Part shown: one piece after another, positions 48,947 through 58,093 of the stretch | How the letters are laid out: the number at the start of each line of letters is the position of its first letter | Position numbering within the stretch: position 1 is the stretch's first letter | From: Rhodococcoides fascians NBRC 12155 = LMG 3623 | GTDB taxonomy: Bacteria > Actinomycetota > Actinomycetes > Mycobacteriales > Mycobacteriaceae | Assembly: GCF_001894785.1 (NCBI RefSeq) | Contig: NZ_BCWW01000001.1 | Location: 558,001-622,000, forward strand | DNA length: 64,000 nt | Direction: 5' to 3' | Notes under the pieces: generated by a model | Seen by the model: the letters and a program-made list of their open reading frames with translations, nothing else | Database searches by the model: none | Told to the model about the DNA's origin: nothing | Position numbers and translations under genes: made by a program

Positions 48947-50649
48947 GTTCCACCACAACGGCTTTGAGTCCAACCGCGCGCGCCGAGGCGATCGCACGGA
49001 TGGAAGCCGAAGAGCTGGACATCCTGGTGATCGGCGGCGGCGTCGTCGGCGCGGGAACGGCTCTCGACGCGGTGACGCGTGGTCTGAAGGTCGGACTGCT
49101 CGAAGCACGCGACTATGCGGCCGGCACGTCCAGTCGCTCGAGCAAGCTGTTCCACGGCGGTCTGCGGTACCTCGAACAGTTCAACTTCTCGCTGGTGTTC
49201 GAGGCCCTCAAAGAGCGCTCGCTCGTGCTGAACACGTTGTGCCCGCACCTCGCTCGGCCGGTCCCGTTCATCTATCCGCTCGAAAAGGTGATCGACCGTC
49301 CGTACGTGGGGCTCGGTATCGGCGTGTACGACGTCATGGGTGCCGGACGCGGCGTACCAAGTCATCACAAGCATCTCGGTAAGAAGAAGACGCTCGAATC
49401 CTTCCCTTCGGGTAAGCGGTCGGCGATTCGCGGTGCGGTGAAGTTCTACGAGGGCCAGGTCGACGACGCTCGGCACACGATGATGATTGCGCGGACCGCG
49501 GCCGCCTATGGGGCGTTGTGCGCCAACAGCACTCGCGTCACGGGCTTCCTTCGGGAGGACGACAAGGTCGTCGGTGTCGTGGCGAGCGATCTGGAAACGG
49601 GTCGTTCGTTCGAGGTGCGTGCCAAGCAGGTCATCAATGCCGCGGGTGTCTGGACCGACGAGGTCCAGCAGATGGTCGGCGGGCGTGGGCAGTTCCAGGT
49701 TCGCGCATCCAAGGGCGTGCACCTGGTGGTGCCCCGCAACCGCATCAACAGCGCCACGGGCATCATCACGCGCACCGAGAAGAGCCTGCTCTTCGTCATC
49801 CCGTGGGGAAGCCATTGGGTCATCGGCACCACCGATACCGACTGGAAGCTCGATCTCGCTCACCCGGCCGCGAGCCAGAGCGACATCGACTACATCCTGG
49901 GGCACGTGAACAAGCTGCTGGCCGATCCACTGGACCGCGCCGATGTCGTCGGGGTCTACGCAGGTCTGCGGCCGTTGCTGTTCGGAGAATCCGACTCCAC
50001 CAGCACGCTCTCCCGCGAGCATGCGGTGTCCAGCCCGGTGCGAGGACTGACCGTCATCGCCGGTGGCAAGTACACCACCTACCGCGTGATGGCCAAGGAC
50101 GCAGTGGATGCTGCGGTGCACGGGCTCGAACGCACAGTGCCCAAGTGTGTCACCGAGAACATCCCACTCGTCGGGGCCGACGGCTACCTCGGGGCGTACA
50201 ACTCCCGCAATCTGACGGCCGAACGCACCGGCATGCGGGTCTCACGCGTCGAGCATCTGTTGGGTCGGTACGGCACCTTGATGGGTGAGGTGCTGGATCT
50301 GATCGACGCCGATCCCGAACTCGGGAAGCCTCTCGACAGCGCACCGGAGTACTTGAAGGCCGAGGTCGTCTATGCCGCGAGTCACGAAGGCGCGCAGCAT
50401 CTCGAGGACATCCTCACCCGGCGCACCCGCATCTCCATCGAGGTTCCCGATCGTGGTGAAGCAGCAGCCGAGGAAGTGGCTCGGCTGGTGGCTCCGATTC
50501 TCGGCTGGGACGATCAGCACCGGGCCGAGGAGATCGAGCACTACCGTCTTCGTGTTCTGGCGGAACGGGATTCACAGCAACAGCCCGATGACGAGACCGC
50601 CGACGCGGCCAGGCTCGGGGCACCGGACGTGCGTGCCGGGGTGAGCTGA
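48943..50649 (+). CDS. glpD: Aerobic glycerol-3-phosphate dehydrogenase
   Basis: A 568-residue FAD-dependent, quinone-reducing dehydrogenase that oxidises glycerol 3-phosphate to dihydroxyacetone phosphate at the membrane. The dinucleotide motif [17 protein letters not shown] is followed by [19 protein letters not shown], the FAD family pattern, and [15 protein letters not shown] and [16 protein letters not shown]. The C-terminal region carries the helical GlpD domain. It is the last gene of the operon; the next gene, phoD, lies 165 bases on. Confidence 0.96.
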   Translation: MSSTTTALSPTARAEAIARMEAEELDILVIGGGVVGAGTALDAVTRGLKVGLLEARDYAAGTSSRSSKLFHGGLRYLEQFNFSLVFEALKERSLVLNTLCPHLARPVPFIYPLEKVIDRPYVGLGIGVYDVMGAGRGVPSHHKHLGKKKTLESFPSGKRSAIRGAVKFYEGQVDDARHTMMIARTAAAYGALCANSTRVTGFLREDDKVVGVVASDLETGRSFEVRAKQVINAAGVWTDEVQQMVGGRGQFQVRASKGVHLVVPRNRINSATGIITRTEKSLLFVIPWGSHWVIGTTDTDWKLDLAHPAASQSDIDYILGHVNKLLADPLDRADVVGVYAGLRPLLFGESDSTSTLSREHAVSSPVRGLTVIAGGKYTTYRVMAKDAVDAAVHGLERTVPKCVTENIPLVGADGYLGAYNSRNLTAERTGMRVSRVEHLLGRYGTLMGEVLDLIDADPELGKPLDSAPEYLKAEVVYAASHEGAQHLEDILTRRTRISIEVPDRGEAAAEEVARLVAPILGWDDQHRAEEIEHYRLRVLAERDSQQQPDDETADAARLGAPDVRAGVS

Positions 50650-50814
50650 CCCACAGCGGTTCGGTGAGGTAGCGCCGCAGGGTCGGGATCGGTGGTTGTG
50701 TTTTCCGATCCTGCGGCCGCGTTCCTCGTCACGCTGCGCGACGAGCTGCAGTGGAACTCGTCTGTCTTCCTGGGCGCTACGAGCCGTTCATGTCGATGCT
50801 GGACGGTGAAGGGC

Positions 50815-52329
50815 ATGCAGCTCACCCGTCGATCCCTCCTCAGATATGCCGCTCTCGGTGCCGCTGCCACGCCTGTCCTGGCGTGCAGCCCGGCGTTGGT
50901 TCGCACCCGGCCGATGCTGACACACGGCGTCGCCAGCGGTGATGTGCGTGCCGACGGAGCGCTGGTGTGGGCACGTTCCGATACTCCGGCGACGATGATC
51001 GTCGACACGTCCGCGACGGACTCGTTCTCCTCGGTGAGGACGATGCGCGGGCCACTGCTGACCCCGCAGTCGGACGGCACGGGAGTGCTGCGCCTGACCG
51101 GATTGCCTGCGGGACAGAAGGTTCATTACCGCGTCACGCTCGAGGGCGAGGACGGCGCGACGTCGGAACCCGTCACCGGAATGTTCTCCACAGCTCCTGA
51201 CGGCCCATCCGACATCCGCCTGTTGTGGGGTGGCGACACCGCAGGCCAGGGTTACGGCATCAACCCCGACATCGGCGGTATGACCATCTTCTCGGCGATG
51301 GCCGACAGGCAACCGGATCTGTTCCTGCACAGCGGCGATGTGATCTATGCGGACGGCCCGCTCGAGGAGCGCGTGACACTTCCCGACGGCCGAATCTGGC
51401 GAAACACCATGAGCGAGGCCAAGTCCAAGGTCGCCGAGACGCTCGACGAGTACCGCGGCCAATACGCCTACAATCTCACCGACGACAACTACCGCCGCTT
51501 CAATTCGTCTGTCGCCCAGATGGTCCAGTGGGACGATCACGAAACCGTCAACAACTGGTATCCCGGTGAGATCCTCGACCTGGAGCAATACACGGTGAAG
51601 GATGTGGACCTGCTGTCGCAGAGAGCGTTGCAGGCGTTTCACGAGTGGTTGCCCATCGCGCCCACAGAAGCCGTCGACGGCCGGGTGTACCGCAAGATCG
51701 CCTACGGGCCGCTGCTCGACGTCTTCGTCCTCGACATGCGCACGTACAAGGATGCGAACGGTGCGAACACTGCTGCGTCAGGGGAGATCCTCGGCTCGGC
51801 GCAGCGTCAGTGGTTGATCGCGGAGCTGTCCCGCTCCACCGCGACGTGGAAGATCATCGCGAACGACCTGCCCCTCGGACTCGTCGTTCCTGACGGGAAG
51901 GACGCGCAGGAAGGCGTCGGCAACGGCGACCCCGGTGCGCCGCTGGGTCGTGAGACCGACATCGCGCAGGTGCTCACCGCGATCGACCGGAACGACGTCA
52001 CCGGCACCGTCTGGCTCACCGCCGACGTGCATTACACAGCAGCGCATCACTATTCGCCGGAGCGGGCGGCCTACCAGGAATTTCGCGAGTTCTGGGAGTT
52101 CGTCAGTGGGCCGCTCAACGCCGGCGCGTTCGGCCCCAACGACTTGGACGGCACCTTCGGCCCGGAGGCAGTGTTCGTGCACGCGCCACCGGAGCCGAAC
52201 GCGTCGCCACTCGACGCGTTTCAGCATTTCGGTGAGGTGCGCATCGACGGGGACTCGCGCGATCTGACCGTCAACCTCTGCGACGCGACCGGGGCCGTGC
52301 TGTTCACGAAGGTACTGCCTGCCGCCTGA
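50815..52329 (+). CDS. phoD: PhoD-type alkaline phosphatase, Tat-exported
   Basis: A 504-residue PhoD-family phosphatase or phosphodiesterase. The N-terminus LTRRSLLRYAALGAAATPVL is a twin-arginine signal, and the Cys in LACSPALV could make it a lipoprotein. An Ig-like domain precedes the metallophosphatase core with LLWGGDTAG, LHSGDVIYADGP, VQWDDHETVNNWYPG, VFVLDMRTYKD and LTADVHYTAAHHYSPE, which hold the metal ligands. The ATG at 50815 gives the RR signal at once; the frame is open 41 codons further, but without a signal. The preceding 165 bases hold no other gene I can support. It would release phosphate from extracellular phosphodiesters. No Pho box is obvious. Confidence 0.9.
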   Translation: MQLTRRSLLRYAALGAAATPVLACSPALVRTRPMLTHGVASGDVRADGALVWARSDTPATMIVDTSATDSFSSVRTMRGPLLTPQSDGTGVLRLTGLPAGQKVHYRVTLEGEDGATSEPVTGMFSTAPDGPSDIRLLWGGDTAGQGYGINPDIGGMTIFSAMADRQPDLFLHSGDVIYADGPLEERVTLPDGRIWRNTMSEAKSKVAETLDEYRGQYAYNLTDDNYRRFNSSVAQMVQWDDHETVNNWYPGEILDLEQYTVKDVDLLSQRALQAFHEWLPIAPTEAVDGRVYRKIAYGPLLDVFVLDMRTYKDANGANTAASGEILGSAQRQWLIAELSRSTATWKIIANDLPLGLVVPDGKDAQEGVGNGDPGAPLGRETDIAQVLTAIDRNDVTGTVWLTADVHYTAAHHYSPERAAYQEFREFWEFVSGPLNAGAFGPNDLDGTFGPEAVFVHAPPEPNASPLDAFQHFGEVRIDGDSRDLTVNLCDATGAVLFTKVLPAA

Positions 52330-52331
52330 TC

Positions 52332-52568
52332 GCTCGGGTCCGTCGGGGTCAGGTCGGCGAGAGCGACTGCACTCGAACGGACATCGTCCGCCGTACCGAC
52401 AGCGGCCCCGCCGTCCTCGTCCGGCCCGACGGATACATCGCGTGGGCCGGACGCTCCGAATCGGAGGAGTGGCTACAGATTCTCGAACAATGGACCGATC
52501 AGCCCTGCAGCAACGTGAACGAATGCTCGCGAATCAGAATGGACGGCCCGCCCGCCTCGTACGCCTGA
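52332..52568 (+). pseudogene. C-terminal remnant of a class A flavin monooxygenase
   Basis: An open frame of 78 codons between phoD and glgX without a start codon. Its translation includes SGPAVLVRPDGYIAWAGRSE and EEWLQILEQW, closely resembling the C-terminal thioredoxin-like tail of FAD-dependent aromatic hydroxylases (usually written as LVRPDGYVAWRG). The rest of such a gene, including both FAD motifs, is absent, and the stretch begins 3 bases after the phoD stop. The last 70 bases overlap the 3' end of glgX on the other strand. I read it as a decayed relic left by a deletion. Confidence 0.55.
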
Positions 52569-54541
52569 TCCGGATCACTCGACGTCGACTGACTCCACTT
52601 GCCCTCTGGCAGCGTGAATTCGACTGTCGCAGGTGAGGCGTTGACCATCCAGGCGAACGCAGCGTCTTTCTCGCCCGCACGCATCAGGATGAGAATGCTG
52701 TGTGCGTTGCCGTCGGACCAATCCTCGTCGACCATCTTTTGACCGTCGGCGCGGTAGAAGTCGACCGTATCGGGTCCTGCCCCGTCCTCCTCGGAATCGC
52801 TGTCGTGCCGGAACCAGGTGGGACGCAACGCCGGATGCTCGTCGCGCAGCGAGATCAGTTGGGTGGTGAAGTCGACGAGATCCTGATCGACCGTGCTCCA
52901 ATCGAACCAGGAGACCTCGTTGTCCTGGCAGTACGCGTTGTTGTTGCCGTTCTGCGTTCGGCCCAGTTCGTCGCCGCCGAGGATCATCGGGACGCCGGCC
53001 GAAAGGAGCAGTGTGGCAAGGTGATTACGCTGCTGGCGGGCGCGGAGTGCGTTGACGCCCTCGTCGTCGGTCGGGCCCTCGGCGCCACATCCCCACGAAC
53101 GGTTGTCGGATTCGCCGTCCTGGCTGTCCTCGCCGTTCTCCTCGTTGTGCTTCTCGTCGTAGGAATTGAGGTCGGCCAGGGTGAAGCCGTCGTGGGCGGT
53201 GATGAAGTTGACACTCGCCAAGGTTGGGCGCCGGGTGCTCTCGTACACGTCGGGGCTGCCGGTGACACGTTGCGCCAGAGCGGACAACGCGCCGTCCTCG
53301 CCGCGCCAGAAGTCACGAACGTCGTCGCGGAACTTACCGTTCCACTCCGACCACCGGGCCGGGAACCCGCCCACCTGGTAGCCCTGGGTGTCCCAGGGCT
53401 CGGCGATGAGTTTGACCGGCGCGAGCGTCGGATCCTGGTGTACGAGATCGAGGAACGCGCTGTGGACGTCGAGGCCGGAGTCCTGACGGGTCAGGGTGCT
53501 CGCGAGATCGAAACGGAATCCGTCGACGTGCATCTCCGTGACCCAGTACCGCAGCGAGTCCATGATCAGGCCCAGCGCCGCGGGATGTCCGACGTTGAGG
53601 CTGTTGCCGGTGCCCGTGGTGTCGTAGTAGGCGCTGCGGTCGTCGTCGACGAGTCGGTAGTGCGAGCCGTTGTCGATTCCTTTGAGCGACAACGTCGGTC
53701 CCAGGTGGTTGCCCTCGGCTGTGTGGTTGTAGACGACGTCGAGGATGACCTCGATACCGGCCTCGTGCATCGCCTTGACCAGTGCCTTGAATTCGTCCAC
53801 CTGACCGCCGGTGTCGCCGGTGCTGGCGTACTCGTTGTGCGGGGCGAAGAAGCCGATGGAGTTGTAGCCCCAGTAGTTTCGGCGGCCCTCTTCGAGCAGG
53901 TGTGAGTCCTGGACGAACTGATGAATGGGCAACAGCTCCACTGCAGTGACGCCGATACGCTTCAAGTGCGCGATCGCGGCGGGGTGGGCCAGCCCGGCGT
54001 ATGTTCCTCGAATGTCCTCGGGAACATCGGGATTGGTGGCAGTGAAGCCCTTCACGTGGACCTCGTAGACGACGGTCCGGTCCAGTGGAGTGCGCGGTGC
54101 CTCGTCGCCGGTCCAATCGAAGTTCGATTGCACTGCAACGGAATACGGCATGTGCGGTGCGGAGTCCTCGTCGTTGCGGGTCTCCGGCTCTGCATGCAGA
54201 TGCGAGAACACCGACTCGTTCCAGTCGACCTGGCCGGTGACGGCCGTGGCGTACGGGTCGAGCAGTAGCTTCGCCGGGTTGTGACGCAGTCCCGAGGCGG
54301 GATCCCACGGGCCGTCGACGCGGAGACCGTATCGCGTTCCCGGCGTGACATCGGGCACCAGATCGTGGAAGACGTGACCGGTGCGAAGCGTCAACGGTGT
54401 TGTACTGCGCTCTGTTCCGTCGTCGTTCATCACGACGACGGACACCGAGTCGGCTGTTTCGGAGTAGACGGCGAGGTTGGCACCGTCGTCGGACAGACGC
54501 GAGACGCCCAGGGGATACGGGAGACTGGATGAGGTGGGCAT
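52499..54541 (-). CDS. glgX: Glycogen debranching enzyme (GH13, GlgX/isoamylase type)
   Basis: A 680-residue alpha-1,6-glucosidase that trims limit dextrins during glycogen breakdown. An N-terminal carbohydrate-binding domain (CBM48, about residues 8-100) precedes the GH13 barrel: VILDVVYNHTAEG, VDGFRFDLASTLTR with the Asp nucleophile, LIAEPWDTQGYQVGGFP with the acid Glu, and NFITAHDGFTLADL with the third Asp. YWGYNSIGFFAPHNEYAS is the debranching-enzyme signature. Its length is close to GlgX. It stands alone, convergent with phoD; no other glycogen gene is near. Confidence 0.94.
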   Translation of the reverse strand: MPTSSSLPYPLGVSRLSDDGANLAVYSETADSVSVVVMNDDGTERSTTPLTLRTGHVFHDLVPDVTPGTRYGLRVDGPWDPASGLRHNPAKLLLDPYATAVTGQVDWNESVFSHLHAEPETRNDEDSAPHMPYSVAVQSNFDWTGDEAPRTPLDRTVVYEVHVKGFTATNPDVPEDIRGTYAGLAHPAAIAHLKRIGVTAVELLPIHQFVQDSHLLEEGRRNYWGYNSIGFFAPHNEYASTGDTGGQVDEFKALVKAMHEAGIEVILDVVYNHTAEGNHLGPTLSLKGIDNGSHYRLVDDDRSAYYDTTGTGNSLNVGHPAALGLIMDSLRYWVTEMHVDGFRFDLASTLTRQDSGLDVHSAFLDLVHQDPTLAPVKLIAEPWDTQGYQVGGFPARWSEWNGKFRDDVRDFWRGEDGALSALAQRVTGSPDVYESTRRPTLASVNFITAHDGFTLADLNSYDEKHNEENGEDSQDGESDNRSWGCGAEGPTDDEGVNALRARQQRNHLATLLLSAGVPMILGGDELGRTQNGNNNAYCQDNEVSWFDWSTVDQDLVDFTTQLISLRDEHPALRPTWFRHDSDSEEDGAGPDTVDFYRADGQKMVDEDWSDGNAHSILILMRAGEKDAAFAWMVNASPATVEFTLPEGKWSQSTSSDPDQAYEAGGPSILIREHSFTLLQG

Positions 54542-54663
54542 GAGCGGTCGATTACCCCCGGCGCAGGTGAGCGAAACGCTTGCCCACCTGGCGCTCGGAT
54601 AGAATCGACGAGGAGTTTGCGCCCGTCCTTGACCTACGGCCGCATGTGACTAAGGACGAGGCC

Positions 54664-57039
54664 ATGAATCCCGCAGTACCCGATCCCGGTTCGGCTCGGC
54701 TCGACGAGCTGTTTCCCGGTGACAATGCCACCGAGGCTCGGTTTCGCGAGCTGGATTGGAGCTCCACGGAGCTGGGACCGGTGGAGCAATGGCCGTACGA
54801 ATTGATCGCGGCCATCCGCACGGTCATCCCGTCGACCATCCCGATGTTGATCTGGTGGGGGCCGCACCTGGTCCAGATCTTCAACCACTCGTACACCGAT
54901 TTTCTCGGTGACAAGTTTCCCGCCGCCGCAGCGCAGCCGGCCAGGGACTGCTGGGCAGAGATCTGGGACGAGATCGGCGCATTGGCCCATCAGGTCGTCG
55001 ACGGCGGCACTGCGGTGCACGGTGCTCGCCAACGGTTCATGATGAATCGGTACGGGTTCCTCGAAGAGACGTACTGGACCTTCTCGTACAGTCCGATTCA
55101 CGGTCCCGAGCGCGCGGTCCTCGGCGTGTTCGTCGCGACGTCGGAGGTCACCCAACAGCTGCTCGGCGAACGCCGCATGCAGGCGTTGCTGAGTCTGGGC
55201 ACGCTGACGGGCAACGACACCGACGGTGCCGTGGACATCTGCCGTGCGGCAGTGGGCGTGCTCGCGGCCGAAGCGTCGGAGTTCCCCCTCGTCGCCGGTT
55301 ACCTCCGCGAAGATCTGAATGCGGACGGCCCGGTGGAGTGTGTCGTGACCGGCGGCGACGCCGGGTACGACGCTGCGACGTGGGAGTGCGCCGACATCTC
55401 TCGCGTTGCCGACGGCACGGTCGCCTGCGCGACCGTGCAGGTGGACGGCAACGTTCCGCAGGCCGTCGTCGTGCCGTTGACGATGGCCGGTCGGGTACAG
55501 CCGGTCGGGGCGCTGTTGATCGGAGTGAGCAGCCATCGGGTGATCGACGATGCCTTCACCTCGTTCTGCGTCGTCGTCGCCGAACGCCTGTCCACCGCAT
55601 TGACGGCCTCGCACGCGTTCGAGATGGAGCGCAGCCGGGTGGCGGCCTTGGCCGACGCCGATGCTGCGAAGACTCGGCTGCTCGAGAACGTCGGGCATGA
55701 ATTCCGCACCCCGCTGACGCTGCTGACGGGCCCGCTCGATTCGGTACGCGAGAACGCTGCTTCGGTGCTGGATGCGAACGACCGCGAATCACTCGACGTC
55801 GTTCATCGCGCGTCGATGCGGCTGCGCAGGTTGGTGGACGACCTGCTCGACATCGTCAATGCCGAGGCCGGCCGACTCGTCTCTCGACTCGAGCCGGTGA
55901 ACCTCGGCTCGGTGACACGCGATTGCGCGACGATGTTCTCGGCCGTCGCGTCGGCGCAGGGGCTCGAGCTCGTCGTGGATGCGGCCGAGGACGTCGTGGT
56001 CCTGACCGACGCCGAAATGTGGTCGAAGGTGGTATTCAACCTCGTCGCCAACGCCGTCAAGTACACCCCGGCCGGACGGGTGTCGGTTCGTCTGGTCGCG
56101 GACGAGACCACCGTTCGGCTCGTGGTCGCAGACACCGGACTGGGAATTCCGGCCGAGGACCTGCCTCGAATCTTCGACCGGTTCCACCGCGTCGAGAGAG
56201 AAGGCGCGCACAGCATCGAAGGGTCCGGAATCGGGCTTGCCCTGGTGACGGACTTGCTGACCGCCTTGAACGGGCGCATCGACGTCGACAGCGACGTGGG
56301 CCGGGGGACTACCTTCACCGTGCAGGTGCCGCGGTTGCCCGCAGAAGCTGCCGCTGTCGATCGACCCGGCGCTCCGGCCGATCCGATCTCGGCGATCTTC
56401 CCCTCGATCGAGCCCGTTCCCGAGACGACCGATCGCGCCGACGTCCTGCTCGTCGAGGACAACGTCGACATGCGCAACTACCTCGCGCGCCTGCTGACCG
56501 ACGAAGGGTGGTCCGTCTCGACAGCGGGGGACATCGAGACCGCTCTCGATCGTGCCCGAGCGATGCTGCCGGGGCTCGTGCTCTCCGATGTCATGCTGCC
56601 GGGGCGCAGTGGTCTCGATCTGGTGGACGACATCCGCGGCGACGCCGATTTGAGGCGAGTACCGGTCATCTTGCTGACCGCTCGTGCGGGAACTGATTTT
56701 GTGCTCGACGGACTCGGACGCGGTGCCGACGATTACATCGTCAAGCCGTTCCACGACCGAGAACTCGTCGCGCGCGTTCGCGTGCACCTCGAACTGTCAC
56801 GGATGCGCGAGCAGCTGATCGCCGAGAGCGGCAATCAGGCCGCGACACTGCGTACGGCGCTCGAGACCCGCGGCACGATCGGCCGAGCCGTCGGCATCCT
56901 CATGTCGGTGTACCGCATCGACGCCGACGCCGCGTTCACGCAATTGACCGAACTCTCACAGAACACCAACCGCAAGACGCGGGATCTGGCCGTCATGATC
57001 GCCGACGACTTCACCGCAGGCCTCGCCCGCGAGCACTGA
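54664..57039 (+). CDS. Hybrid histidine kinase with receiver and ANTAR output
   Basis: A 791-residue cytoplasmic signalling protein without membrane segments. Order: a PAS-like domain (residues about 35-165, with MLIWWGPHLVQIFNHSYTDF), a GAF-like domain (about 170-320), HisKA with the phospho-His in ENVGHEFRTPLTLL, a HATPase (NLVANAVKYTPAG, DTGLGIPAEDLPRIFDRF, GSGIGLALV), a receiver (about 594-715, phospho-Asp in LVLSDVMLPGRSG, Lys in DYIVKPFHD) and a C-terminal ANTAR domain (about 730-788: LETRGTIGRAVGILMSVY). ANTAR binds two-hexaloop RNA to prevent termination. One chain therefore joins sensing, phosphorelay and RNA-level output. The ATG at 54664 follows AAGGACGAGG. Confidence 0.87.
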   Translation: MNPAVPDPGSARLDELFPGDNATEARFRELDWSSTELGPVEQWPYELIAAIRTVIPSTIPMLIWWGPHLVQIFNHSYTDFLGDKFPAAAAQPARDCWAEIWDEIGALAHQVVDGGTAVHGARQRFMMNRYGFLEETYWTFSYSPIHGPERAVLGVFVATSEVTQQLLGERRMQALLSLGTLTGNDTDGAVDICRAAVGVLAAEASEFPLVAGYLREDLNADGPVECVVTGGDAGYDAATWECADISRVADGTVACATVQVDGNVPQAVVVPLTMAGRVQPVGALLIGVSSHRVIDDAFTSFCVVVAERLSTALTASHAFEMERSRVAALADADAAKTRLLENVGHEFRTPLTLLTGPLDSVRENAASVLDANDRESLDVVHRASMRLRRLVDDLLDIVNAEAGRLVSRLEPVNLGSVTRDCATMFSAVASAQGLELVVDAAEDVVVLTDAEMWSKVVFNLVANAVKYTPAGRVSVRLVADETTVRLVVADTGLGIPAEDLPRIFDRFHRVEREGAHSIEGSGIGLALVTDLLTALNGRIDVDSDVGRGTTFTVQVPRLPAEAAAVDRPGAPADPISAIFPSIEPVPETTDRADVLLVEDNVDMRNYLARLLTDEGWSVSTAGDIETALDRARAMLPGLVLSDVMLPGRSGLDLVDDIRGDADLRRVPVILLTARAGTDFVLDGLGRGADDYIVKPFHDRELVARVRVHLELSRMREQLIAESGNQAATLRTALETRGTIGRAVGILMSVYRIDADAAFTQLTELSQNTNRKTRDLAVMIADDFTAGLAREH

Positions 57040-57047
57040 CCGGGCGG

Positions 57048-57434
57048 TCAGTGGTTGCGGCGGTAGTTCTCGCGTTCGCGTTCGAGTTCCGCCGTTTTCT
57101 TCTCGCTTTTCAGGTCGGCGGGCAGTCCGTGAATCTCGAGACGACGGGCGCGGTTCTGGTCCATGTATGCGGCGGTGTAGAACAGCGCGAGCAGCAGGGC
57201 CAACAGGACCATCGAGGCACGTAACCAGATCGCGCCGGGAAAGAGCACGAAGAACCCGATGAAGATGGGAAGGAACGGGATCATCGAGCGCAGGATGTGA
57301 CGCGGTGTCGCGCCGGGGCCGACGAGGTCGCGTCGAACCCAATCCTGCATGGGGTCGGGGAGTTTGCGGCCCAGGACGGCGTAGCCCAACCATTGGCCGG
57401 CGTTCGGACGGGTGCGCTGGGGTCGTGCGCTCAT
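57048..57434 (-). CDS. DUF5313 membrane protein
   Basis: A 128-residue protein with two membrane segments (IPFLPIFIGFFVLFPGAIWL, and MVLLALLLALFYTAAYM) and a charged C-terminal tail. RPNAGQWLGYAVLGRKLPDP, MQDWVRRDLVGPGATPRHIL resemble the DUF5313 family, which is confined to mycolic-acid actinobacteria and uncharacterised. Its ATG overlaps the stop of the OhrR-like gene (ATGA at 57431-57434), so it is co-translated with that regulator and may be under its control. The function is unknown. Confidence 0.78.
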   Translation of the reverse strand: MSARPQRTRPNAGQWLGYAVLGRKLPDPMQDWVRRDLVGPGATPRHILRSMIPFLPIFIGFFVLFPGAIWLRASMVLLALLLALFYTAAYMDQNRARRLEIHGLPADLKSEKKTAELERERENYRRNH

Positions 57435-57883
57435 GTCAGTGCTCCTGCTGCGATCGCCGCGTCGTTGACGCGAGTGAGGACGCGGCGCAACTGCTCCAGT
57501 TCGTCGAGTGACGCACCGAGTCTCGCCACGACCGCGGATGGAATCTTTTCTGCCTCGGCGCGGAGAGCGGCTCCGGCGGGGGTGAGGGATACGAGCAGAA
57601 TGCGCTCGTCTTCCGTGCTGCGTGTGCGAGTGAGCAGGCCCATCGATTCCAGACGCTTCAGCAGGGGAGACAGGGTGGGCGAGTCGAGTTGCAGCGCTGA
57701 GCCGATCGCTTTGACCGACATCGGCGACTCGCCCCACAAGGCCAACATCACCAGATACTGCGGATGGGTCAGGCCCATCGGTTCGAGCAAAGGCCGATAC
57801 ACCGACAGCACAGCCCGGTTGGTGACGGCCAGGGCGAAGCAGACCTGGCGATCGAGCGCGAGTGGATCCTCGGTGGTGGTCAC
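57431..57883 (-). CDS. MarR/OhrR-like peroxide-responsive regulator
   Basis: A 150-residue MarR-family regulator from the GTG at 57883. DRQVCFALAVTNRAVLSVYR carries a cysteine where OhrR has its reactive Cys15, followed by LTHPQYLVMLALWG; the winged helix is SVKAIGSALQLDSPTLSPLL, KRLESMGLLTRTRSTEDERI. A longer reading from 57937 would put the palindrome CACGAA-TTG-TTCGTG inside the gene, so the shorter start is preferred. OhrR senses organic hydroperoxides through this Cys and usually represses ohr; no ohr is nearby. Here the co-transcribed gene is a DUF5313 membrane protein. Confidence 0.85.
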   Translation of the reverse strand: MTTTEDPLALDRQVCFALAVTNRAVLSVYRPLLEPMGLTHPQYLVMLALWGESPMSVKAIGSALQLDSPTLSPLLKRLESMGLLTRTRSTEDERILLVSLTPAGAALRAEAEKIPSAVVARLGASLDELEQLRRVLTRVNDAAIAAGALT

Positions 57884-57912
57884 GCTGGCCAGAGTATCAG
57901 AATTGATTAGTG

Positions 57913-57927
57913 CACGAATTGTTCGTG
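57913..57927. promoter_or_regulatory. OhrR-type operator candidate
   Basis: CACGAA (57913-57918), TTG, TTCGTG (57922-57927): a perfect 6-3-6 palindrome 30 bases ahead of the preferred start of the MarR-type gene. Autoregulation is inferred from position. Confidence 0.55.
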
Positions 57928-58093
57928 TGCGACTCAAAGGGCGAAAAAGGGCGGAGGTACAGGTTCGCCACCTCGATCGGGTATCGAGTCTGCGTCAGTG
58001 GTGAAAGTTTGCCCACAACGTGTTACCGGGCGCGCAATTGTGCAATGCTGCACCTCGATTCACCCTTACCGTGATAATCCCGAGAGGATCGCC

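Noticed and set aside
48313..50121. Minus-strand open frame of 602 codons over glpK/glpD
   Set aside because: Antisense to well-conserved glycerol genes; shadow frame caused by high GC.
50650..50814. Possible short gene ahead of phoD
   Set aside because: The frame (SDPAAAFLVTLRDELQW) is open and reads plausibly, but it has no ribosome site, no recognised family and lacks a signal peptide; I take it as leader sequence of phoD.
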